Positions 1 to 5,231 of a stretch of DNA of 6,246 nucleotides are shown piece after piece. The DNA is from an uncultured Planctomycetaceae bacterium (GTDB taxonomy: Bacteria > Planctomycetota > Planctomycetia > Planctomycetales > Planctomycetaceae): positions 1 to 6,246 of the forward strand of contig CAIXQV010001026.1 in the NCBI GenBank assembly GCA_903921605.1, given 5' to 3'. The notes beneath the pieces were generated by a model that did no database searches, was not told the DNA's origin, and saw only the letters and a program-made list of their open reading frames with translations. The translations under genes were made by a program, and so were the position numbers. Within the stretch, counting starts at the first letter, position 1. Each line of letters opens with the position of its first letter.

Positions 1-68
1 ATGCTGATTACCTTGACTTTGGCGAACTCTGCGAAGAGATGTCAACCGGTTCGCTGGAAAAGAGTTGA
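1..68 (+). CDS. 3' end of an upstream gene, product unknown (partial)
   Basis: In the frame that starts at base 3, the sequence is open from the window edge to a TGA at 66-68. It gives 21 residues beginning ADYLDFGELCEEMSTG. Acidic and hydrophobic residues are mixed as in a real protein C-terminus. The stop lies 73 bases before the first toxin gene on the same strand, so this could be the last gene of a preceding cassette, for example another immunity protein; that is inference from position only. The fragment is too short to assign a family, and the open frame could be chance. Confidence 0.4.
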   Translation, partial: ADYLDFGELCEEMSTGSLEKS

Positions 69-90
69 GAGACCATCGCTCTCAGATGGT
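66..90 (+). promoter_or_regulatory. Two overlapping, mutually exclusive hairpins upstream of toxin 1
   Basis: TGAGAG (66-71) is the exact reverse complement of CTCTCA (79-84), with a 7-base loop. ACCATC (72-77) is the exact reverse complement of GATGGT (85-90), also with a 7-base loop. The arms alternate, so each stem uses the other's loop. There is no spare linker for both to form as a pseudoknot, so only one can fold at a time. The first stem begins on the stop codon of the upstream frame. No T-run follows, so this is not a classical terminator. A regulatory switch is conjecture; the pairing is directly visible. Confidence 0.35.
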
Positions 91-127
91 TGATGAAATT
101 TGACCTCGGCCCGTTTCACTCAATTTC

Positions 128-133
128 AAGGAA
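128..133 (+). promoter_or_regulatory. Ribosome binding site of toxin 1
   Basis: AAGGAA lies 8 bases before the ATG at 142. It decides the start: a TTG at 100 is in the same frame but would add 14 residues ahead of a basic-plus-hydrophobic N-terminus and has no such site in front of it. Confidence 0.6.
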
Positions 134-141
134 TCAAACAG

Positions 142-1701
142 ATGAACAAGTCTCTTCGCAAGTTGGCGGTTTTCTCGTTGATTGCTTTTGGTGTCTTCTG
201 TTTCGCCCGGAGCATGCCTTCCAGTTTTACGCACAATGGCGTGCATGGAGTGATGCCGCGGGCCGTGGCTTCGATTCATAGTGAACGGCCTGCGTTGCCG
301 GCGGCTTCGAGCGTGAAGACTCGGGCGATTCAGGATATTCGCGTCGGACAGCGAGTCCTGGCGAAGAATCCGGAGATCAGCAATCTCGAACGCCGGGCGC
401 GACGAGAAGAGCCGGAGTTTTCAAACTGGCTGCAGCTTAGTCTGGAAATGCCCAAGTCCGATGGCAGCACCCTGCACATCGAAATGCTGCGGTCCGAAGA
501 ATGGCTGCGGAACCAGATCGGGTTTGTGATCGGTGAAGTTTCCTCCGGCGAGCGGCAGGGCGTCAGCCCTCCGAGTGCGATTCCAGCAGCAACTGCGAAT
601 GCCAATCTCGCTCCGCCCTCTCCTCAAACCGAAAACCTCCAACCGAAAACGGAGCTTGCTCCCCTCTCTCCTCTTCGCCCGATCTATTCCGACATCGCGT
701 TTGCCTCAGTTGCGGCAGAAGCCGAAGGCGTGGAGTTGGTGGGATTGACGGTCGATCTGGACCTTCCGGAAATGGGAGCCTGCGGCACGGCGGTCATCAC
801 GGGAATTTCGACAACTCCTGAGATTGAACAGGGCGAAGGCCAAATTGTCACGGCCACGTTTCGTCATCCGCCGTCCAACACGGTGCTGGATGTCGTGTTC
901 GTCGATGAAGGCACGAGCCTTGATCAGCACGGACTGGCGACGGCTGCTGATCCTGCGGCGTCCGCTGATGTCGTTACGGCTCAGTCAACGCAGACTGAGA
1001 CTGCCTCGAAGCCGATTGGCGTGACGGACAATCACTTGTTCTGGTCGGAGGATCGTGGTGAGTTCATCGAAATCGGGCGCATGGAAATCGGCGAACGTGT
1101 CCGCACGTTATTCGGCGAAACCAAGATCCTCGCCCAAAAACTCCCCCGCCCCGGCCCACCCGCCGAAGTCTACAACCTCGAAGTTCATGAAGAACACGTC
1201 TACTTCGTGGGCGATGATGGTGTGCTGGCGCATAACACGTGTGACGAAGTAGCCTCGATTGCAGCACGTGTGCGAGCGAACGTTGCTGCGAGTCGGGCAG
1301 CACGAGGCACAAGCGGCTTCAGCGCTCACATTGCGATCGAAGGTATCTATCAGAATGCAACGTTGGCAAACCAAATGGCAAGAGGCAGTGGGTTGAGCAG
1401 GGTCTTTGGTCGATTCGGAACCAGAGCCCATACGCATTTTGAAACGCTGAATCTGGCGCTGTCGAATCGCCTTCGAGGTACAGGTGTGCGTGTCATTGCA
1501 GAGCAGTTTCGTGACTCGGCAGGCATTGTTTCAAGGATTAAGCGTGCTCCAGGTACTCTTGGAGTCGATGCGCTAGTTGAAGTTAATGGACGTGTAATCC
1601 GAGGATTCGACCTGAAGACGGGTCAAGGTTGGTCAAGCACGAAGCAAACCGAAATTGCGCGCCGATTCGGCGTTTTGATTGATCAGATATACAGGCGGTG
1701 A
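142..1701 (+). CDS. Polymorphic toxin 1: HINT carrier with a PD-(D/E)XK-like nuclease tip
   Basis: A 519-residue compact polymorphic toxin. Residues 3-7 are basic and about 8-22 are hydrophobic, a Sec-type signal or membrane anchor without a clear cleavage site or good lipobox. A HINT (pretoxin autoprotease) domain runs from about V58 to N365. Its first strand is KTRAIQDIRVGQRVLA (59-74), followed by a long insert with a Pro/Ala-rich linker near 141-180. The block with T295-D-N-H298, FWSEDR, VYNLEV (343-348) and GVLAHN ends at N365. The usual leading Cys of the HINT fold is missing. HINT proteases of this kind are known to release the C-terminal toxin after the terminal Asn; here T366-C367 follow. 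The tip (366-519) has E434, D476 and D490-L-K492, spaced like a PD-(D/E)XK nuclease core, so DNA cleavage is the likely activity. The immunity gene follows after 4 bases. The ATG at 142 is chosen for its Shine-Dalgarno. The architecture is solid; nuclease activity is inferred. Confidence 0.8.
   Translation: MNKSLRKLAVFSLIAFGVFCFARSMPSSFTHNGVHGVMPRAVASIHSERPALPAASSVKTRAIQDIRVGQRVLAKNPEISNLERRARREEPEFSNWLQLSLEMPKSDGSTLHIEMLRSEEWLRNQIGFVIGEVSSGERQGVSPPSAIPAATANANLAPPSPQTENLQPKTELAPLSPLRPIYSDIAFASVAAEAEGVELVGLTVDLDLPEMGACGTAVITGISTTPEIEQGEGQIVTATFRHPPSNTVLDVVFVDEGTSLDQHGLATAADPAASADVVTAQSTQTETASKPIGVTDNHLFWSEDRGEFIEIGRMEIGERVRTLFGETKILAQKLPRPGPPAEVYNLEVHEEHVYFVGDDGVLAHNTCDEVASIAARVRANVAASRAARGTSGFSAHIAIEGIYQNATLANQMARGSGLSRVFGRFGTRAHTHFETLNLALSNRLRGTGVRVIAEQFRDSAGIVSRIKRAPGTLGVDALVEVNGRVIRGFDLKTGQGWSSTKQTEIARRFGVLIDQIYRR
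313..1236 (+). repeat. Long direct repeat, copy 1 (toxin backbone)
   Basis: This stretch encodes the HINT carrier from V58 to N365 and matches 2562-3578 closely at DNA level, apart from one variable linker near 915-1002. The longest identical run I found is 56 bases (579-634 against 2828-2883). Similarity stops abruptly at the codons for the H-N cleavage site. Weaker protein-level similarity continues upstream to the start codon. Confidence 0.9.
1237..1701 (+). other. Exchangeable toxin tip 1 (nuclease-like)
   Basis: Encodes residues 366-519, with no similarity to the tip of the second toxin. The C-terminal half reads as a restriction-endonuclease-like core: a helix with E434 (HTHFETLN), a strand GVDALVEV with D476, and a strand IRGFDLKTG with D490 and K492, followed by a helix holding Q502 and E504. 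The 14-residue spacing from D476 to D490-x-K492 fits this superfamily. The earlier Arg/Ala-rich part (about 370-430) has no recognised motif. Confidence 0.55.
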
Positions 1702-1705
1702 ACGA

Positions 1706-2314
1706 ATGAAAAATCGAGAACTTATCAAGATCGCAGCGAAAGAGATTACACCGTTGTTATGCTCACTTGGCTTTGAGGCGGAAAAATCCGGTTATCGACG
1801 TGTTCTTCCCAATGGTATCGTACATTCAATCGGGATCTCAATGGACGTTCGCAGCAATGAGACGTTTTACGTGACTGCTGGTGTGAATGCCTTGCAAGTT
1901 GATCCAAGAGCTTGTGAAGAGAACCACAATGGATGCGTAAGATTGTATGATTTGACACCAGACGGCTTTGGATCCGGCTCGGGGCATTGGCCGTGCGAGA
2001 CCCGTGAAGCTGCAATTGTAAGCTTTAGGAAAATTGCTGCTCTGATGGAATCTCTCGTTGAACCGTGGTTTCAATCAATTGTAACACTGAGCCAGGCCGC
2101 CGAGTTTTTTAACACTGAAGGCCGGATTGGAACGCCAAAACTTTTTTACGAAGACGGAAACCTCGAACAGGCACTGTTTGCCTTGGATGAACGTGAAAAA
2201 TGGCTGTCCCGACCAATGCCTTGGGAGACCAAAGAATGGAAAGCTGACCAACTCGCAGAAGTTCTTAAGCTGCGTGAAAAGTGGAAAGCAGAACTGGAAC
2301 GACGTTCAAAATAG
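1706..2314 (+). CDS. Putative immunity protein for toxin 1, DUF4304-like
   Basis: A 202-residue soluble protein with no signal peptide or membrane segment, as expected of a cytoplasmic immunity protein that binds and blocks its partner toxin. The N-terminus has a helix, ITPLLCSLGFEAEKSGYRR, then strands with small polar residues, and a mid segment ending VEPWFQSIVTLSQAAEFF. This order (helix, LGF, strand-rich middle, PWF helix) resembles DUF4304-type proteins, a family found among immunity genes of polymorphic toxins; the match is by eye and tentative. The charged C-terminal helix (about 165-202) is rich in Lys, Glu and Trp. The gene begins 4 bases after the toxin stop, with a weak GGTGA upstream, so translational coupling is likely. 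A TTG at 1679 inside the toxin gene is in frame but less credible. By eye its codons look more AT-rich than the toxin backbone, fitting acquisition together with the tip. Function rests mainly on position. Confidence 0.65.
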   Translation: MKNRELIKIAAKEITPLLCSLGFEAEKSGYRRVLPNGIVHSIGISMDVRSNETFYVTAGVNALQVDPRACEENHNGCVRLYDLTPDGFGSGSGHWPCETREAAIVSFRKIAALMESLVEPWFQSIVTLSQAAEFFNTEGRIGTPKLFYEDGNLEQALFALDEREKWLSRPMPWETKEWKADQLAEVLKLREKWKAELERRSK

Positions 2315-2352
2315 TGGAACGCTGAGGTTGTTAACGGCAAAACCAGCATGGG

Positions 2353-2371
2353 TGTAATCTGGTCAGATTGT
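2353..2371 (+). promoter_or_regulatory. Dyad symmetry in the gap before toxin 2
   Basis: AATCTG (2356-2361) and CAGATT (2364-2369) form a perfect 6-base inverted repeat around GT. As RNA it would be a 5-bp stem with a GGTC loop, extended by two G-T pairs. It sits 20-35 bases before the ATG of toxin 2 in the 76-base gap, where an operator or a short leader hairpin could lie. No strong Shine-Dalgarno or sigma-70 boxes are visible in this gap. Such a short dyad may be chance. Confidence 0.25.
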
Positions 2372-2390
2372 TCAGGGTCTGCGTAACAAC

Positions 2391-4034
2391 ATGAACACAA
2401 CACTTCGAACACTTCTCGCAGTTTCACTGGTCGCCTTTGGGGGCCTTTGTTTTTTCAAAGGTCTGCCGTCGAGTGTAACGCGTGATCCTGCGACGGTTGT
2501 GATGCCGGGGGCCGTGGCTTCGATTGGCAGCACATCGGATGCATCGCCTGCGGCTGCGGGCGTAAAGACTCGTGCGATTCAGGACATTCGTGTGGGTCAG
2601 CGCGTGCTGGCGAAGAATCCAGAGATCAGTAATCTGGAACGCCGGGCGCGACGAGAAGAGCCGGAGTTTTCGAACTGGTTGCAGCTTAGTCTGGAAATGC
2701 CCAAGTCCGACGGCAGTACCCTGCACATCGAAATGCTGCGATCCGAAGAATGGCTGCGGAACCAGCTTGGATTCGTAATCGGTGAGGTTTCCTCGGGCGA
2801 GCGGCAGGGCGTCAGCCCTCCGAGTGTGATTCCAGCAGCAACTGCGAATGCCAATCTCGCTCCGCCCTCTCCTCAAACCGAAACCCTCCAACCTCAATCC
2901 CTTGTCCTGCTATCGCCGCTTCGCCCGATCTATTGCGACATCGCCCTTGCCACAGTTGCAGCCGACGCCGAGGGCGTGGAGTTGGTGGGATTGACGGTGG
3001 ATCTGGACCTTCCGGAAATGGGGGCCTGCGGCACGGCAGTCATCACAGGGATTTCGACAACGCCTGAGATTGAACAGGGCGACGGCCAGGTTGTCACCGC
3101 CACGTTTCGCCATCCGCCGTCGAATACGGTGCTGGATGTTGTGTTTGTTGATGAAGGCACGAACATTGATCAGCAAGGACTCGCGGAGGCAGAGAAACCT
3201 TCTCCTGTTCGGCGAGGGTCTCCTGCCCCCGCCGGAATCGCCGACCAGAGGTCTCCCGAAGCTCAGACAGGCCAAAGAAGCACCAGAGACCTGCGGTCAA
3301 ACTCAAGTGCGGGGTCGGGAGACCCACGCACAACAGCAGGTGCTGCATCGAAGCCAATTGGCGTGACGGACAATCACCTGTTCTGGTCCGAGGATCGCGG
3401 TGAGTTCATCGAAATCGGGCGCATGGACATCGGCGAACGAGTCCGCACGTTATTCGGCGAAACCAAGATCCTCGCCCAAAAGCTCCCTCGACCAGGCCCA
3501 CCCGCCGAAGTCTACAACCTCGAAGTTCATGAAGAACATGTCTACTTCGTGGGCGATGACGGTGTGCTGGCACATAATAATTGCGAGATTGCATTTGGCA
3601 ACCGAGCGCATGGTCTCTTTGAGTGGGCCGACAGCATTGGCGCCAAGCATTACGGTCAATGGGATCGCATCGGATACAACCCAAACACCTTCAAAATGAT
3701 CGATGCATTATTGGAGATGGAAGATGCAACCAAGATTCACTTTTCACTCGCAGGTTTGAGGCCAAACGATATTGGCGGAATATTAGATAACGCGTTTAAT
3801 GCCCGACCGATTGGAGGATCGCTTCCAAGTCCGGCTATTCGCGGGACGGCGGCAGAAATGGGCCTCGCGCTAAATGGGATCGCCGACATGCAGTTCTCGC
3901 ACAAAGTTCTATTTCACGACAATGGTCGGATCTTGACTGCAGCCGATTTCATTCGTGAACAGTTGTCGTCGCACCTTGTTCGGCGGGCAGATACACGAGA
4001 GTGGGCACTTGGCATCTTGCAGAGGTTGCAGTGA
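2391..4034 (+). CDS. Polymorphic toxin 2: HINT carrier with an unassigned toxin tip
   Basis: A 547-residue paralogue of the protein at 142-1701. The N-terminal hydrophobic segment (about 8-22) has diverged in sequence but keeps its shape and Cys20. From V58 on the backbone is nearly identical, including KTRAIQDIRVGQRVLA (59-74), T326-D-N-H329, VYNLEV (374-379) and GVLAHN ending at N396. As in copy 1, the first Cys expected in a HINT domain is absent. One internal linker (about 258-318) is 32 residues longer than in copy 1 and is rich in Pro, Arg, Ser and Gly; it is encoded by inverted GGTCTC/GAGACC repeats. After N396 the tip starts N397-C398 and is unrelated to tip 1. I do not recognise it. 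The HINT protease would release it as a toxin, by analogy with the family. The ATG at 2391 is well placed for the hydrophobic N-terminus, but no clear Shine-Dalgarno precedes it. The putative immunity gene follows after 4 bases. Confidence 0.8.
   Translation: MNTTLRTLLAVSLVAFGGLCFFKGLPSSVTRDPATVVMPGAVASIGSTSDASPAAAGVKTRAIQDIRVGQRVLAKNPEISNLERRARREEPEFSNWLQLSLEMPKSDGSTLHIEMLRSEEWLRNQLGFVIGEVSSGERQGVSPPSVIPAATANANLAPPSPQTETLQPQSLVLLSPLRPIYCDIALATVAADAEGVELVGLTVDLDLPEMGACGTAVITGISTTPEIEQGDGQVVTATFRHPPSNTVLDVVFVDEGTNIDQQGLAEAEKPSPVRRGSPAPAGIADQRSPEAQTGQRSTRDLRSNSSAGSGDPRTTAGAASKPIGVTDNHLFWSEDRGEFIEIGRMDIGERVRTLFGETKILAQKLPRPGPPAEVYNLEVHEEHVYFVGDDGVLAHNNCEIAFGNRAHGLFEWADSIGAKHYGQWDRIGYNPNTFKMIDALLEMEDATKIHFSLAGLRPNDIGGILDNAFNARPIGGSLPSPAIRGTAAEMGLALNGIADMQFSHKVLFHDNGRILTAADFIREQLSSHLVRRADTREWALGILQRLQ
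2562..3578 (+). repeat. Long direct repeat, copy 2 (toxin backbone)
   Basis: Second copy of the HINT carrier coding sequence, matching 313-1236. In the stretch from V58 to the first Pro/Ala linker most base differences are silent, with only about three amino-acid changes in some 110 residues. The only large length difference is the linker insertion near 3190-3345. Similarity ends at the codons for the H-N site. Confidence 0.9.
3250..3324 (+). repeat. Inverted repeats inside the toxin 2 linker
   Basis: GGTCTCCCGA (3250-3259) and TCGGGAGACC (3315-3324) are exact reverse complements, separated by 55 bases. Two more copies of the core lie nearby: GGTCTCC at 3217-3223 and GAGACCT at 3286-3292, the latter complementary to AGGTCTC at 3249-3255. 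The stretch lies within the 96-base expansion that separates toxin 2 from toxin 1 and is translated in frame as a Pro/Arg/Ser/Gly linker. It looks like a palindromic repeat captured inside a gene; that origin is inference. Confidence 0.6.
3579..4034 (+). other. Exchangeable toxin tip 2 (unassigned domain)
   Basis: Encodes residues 397-547. Notable parts are N404-R-A-H407, F410-E-W412, IGAKHYGQWDRIGYN (416-430), KIHFSLAGL (448-456), a glycine-rich middle (462-485) and KVLFHDNGR (505-513). Candidate catalytic or binding residues are H407, H420, Y421, W424, D425, R426, H450, H504 and H509. It has no PD-(D/E)XK, HNH, EndoU, ADP-ribosyltransferase or metalloprotease motif that I can see. It has no membrane segment, so pore formation is unlikely. 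Confidence 0.5.
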
Positions 4035-4038
4035 AAGT

Positions 4039-4407
4039 ATGAGCAGTCAAGCACATACCCAGCGAATCGTCATGCTATGCAGTCAGTATCAAAAAGGTAT
4101 TGTCGGTGTTTCCTATTTCGTGGCGGAACTGATGACGATCGAAGCACCAGCAATTGCAGAGGCCGTCATTGCAGCAGTACCGCGGGCGATTCTTAAGGAA
4201 ATTCTGGAGTTTCTTTATTGGTACCCAGTTACGGAACTGGGGTGGCATTCTCTATCGCTAGAGTCCCCTATAGTTCCTCCGACTGCCTCACTTGAGGAAC
4301 GCGGAGATATTGAAAGAATTCCCACACAGGCGCATCGAACGAAGGTCGAACAGCTTCGAATGCAGATCAGGGCGCATTTGATGCAAGCCGAGTTTCCGTG
4401 TTCATGA
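4039..4407 (+). CDS. Putative immunity protein for toxin 2, unassigned
   Basis: A 122-residue protein that I cannot assign to a family. It is called an immunity protein because it directly follows a HINT toxin, starting 4 bases after the toxin stop, the same spacing as in the first pair. It has no signal peptide. Residues about 28-60 are predicted by eye to be helical and hydrophobic (EAPAIAEAVIAAVPRAILKE), followed by EFLYWYPVTELGWHSLSLES, a tryptophan- and tyrosine-rich stretch that could be the toxin-binding surface. The C-terminal 40 residues are charged and probably helical (HRTKVEQLRMQIRAHL). A longer frame from 3955 exists but lies inside the toxin gene; the ATG at 4039 is preferred. 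Its last codons overlap the next gene by ATGA. A 7-bp hairpin (CCCAGTT 4224-4230 with AACTGGG 4235-4241) falls inside the gene. Confidence 0.6.
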   Translation: MSSQAHTQRIVMLCSQYQKGIVGVSYFVAELMTIEAPAIAEAVIAAVPRAILKEILEFLYWYPVTELGWHSLSLESPIVPPTASLEERGDIERIPTQAHRTKVEQLRMQIRAHLMQAEFPCS

Positions 4408-5231
4408 CTAAGCGATTGTCAATTAACGTGATGTCTACGAAGCTCTGCCGTCATGGCACGTTTCTGTTCAATCGGAACGACACCTTCGTCGGTCGGTCAC
4501 TGGAGTTGTACGGCGAATGGTGTGAGGCGGAGGTTGAGTTGTTGGCTCAGGTCATAAAGCCCGGCGATGTGGTTCTGGATGTGGGGGCGAATATTGGGAC
4601 TCATGCAGTGCCGTTTTCGCGGATGGTGGGGGATGGCGGCTGTGTTGTTGCCTTTGAACCGCAAAGGTTGGTGTTTCAGAACCTGTGTGCGAATCTGGCT
4701 CTGAACGGGATTTGCAATGTGGTCGCCCATGAAGTTGGAGTTGGGCGTGAAGCGGGGAGGATACCAGTACCGGTGCTTGATCCTCGACAGCAGTTCAACT
4801 TTGCGGCGTTGGCGATCTCGGGCCATTCTTCAGGAGCGATGGTGAAAGTCGTCAGGATCGATGACTTAAAGTTGACTCGCTGCAATCTGATCAAAGTGGA
4901 CGTCGAAGGAATGGAGGTCGATGTACTTGCCGGAGCCGCCGCGACCATTGAACGGTTCCGGCCCGTGCTGTTCGTCGAGAATAATACGATCGAGGGTTCT
5001 CGCCCACTGCTGGAGATGTTGCAGTCTCTGAACTATGTCGCCTGGTGGCATATCCGCAGCTACTTCAATCCAGCCAATTTCTTTGGCAACACGCAGAACG
5101 TCTTTGAGTCCATTCAGCCGGAAGCTAACCTGCTGTGCTTTCACAAAGGCACACCTGCCGATGTTGACGGGCTGGTTCGTGTTGTTGACCTGGTCGATGA
5201 TTGGCAGAAGGCGTTGCGACGATCAATATGA
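4404..5231 (+). CDS. FkbM-family SAM-dependent methyltransferase
   Basis: A 275-residue class I methyltransferase of the FkbM family, whose members O-methylate sugars or natural products using S-adenosylmethionine. The SAM-binding signature is VVLDVGANIG (56-65). The acidic loop after strand 2 is F84-E-P-Q-R88. IKVDVEGMEVDVL (163-175) is the family's characteristic KxDVEGxE block, and VLFVENN (188-194) is the later strand. The N-terminal HGTFLFNRNDTFVGRSLELYGEW and the C-terminal NPANFFGNTQNVF (222-234) also fit this subgroup. It is probably cytoplasmic. The start at 4404 overlaps the previous stop as ATGA, suggesting coupling. A second ATG at 4431, which would remove nine residues, is a real alternative because the conserved part begins after it. 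The actual acceptor is unknown; a sugar on a glycan or lipid carrier is the likeliest, given the neighbour at 5228. Confidence 0.85.
   Translation: MTKRLSINVMSTKLCRHGTFLFNRNDTFVGRSLELYGEWCEAEVELLAQVIKPGDVVLDVGANIGTHAVPFSRMVGDGGCVVAFEPQRLVFQNLCANLALNGICNVVAHEVGVGREAGRIPVPVLDPRQQFNFAALAISGHSSGAMVKVVRIDDLKLTRCNLIKVDVEGMEVDVLAGAAATIERFRPVLFVENNTIEGSRPLLEMLQSLNYVAWWHIRSYFNPANFFGNTQNVFESIQPEANLLCFHKGTPADVDGLVRVVDLVDDWQKALRRSI

Noticed and set aside
100..128. TTGACC at 100-105 as a -35 box for toxin 1
   Set aside because: No acceptable -10 hexamer lies 15-18 bases downstream, and transcription from there would begin on or after the ribosome binding site at 128-133.
175..204. Lipobox at Cys20 of the toxins
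   Set aside because: The residues before the Cys (GVF or GGL) do not fit the small residue required at the -1 position, so lipoprotein status is not claimed. The shared Cys is noted only.
2424..2897. Minus-strand open frame (157 codons) opposite toxin 2, with a shorter relative opposite toxin 1
   Set aside because: It recurs only because the backbone is duplicated. The + strand protein is strongly conserved with mostly silent differences, so the antisense frame is a by-product.
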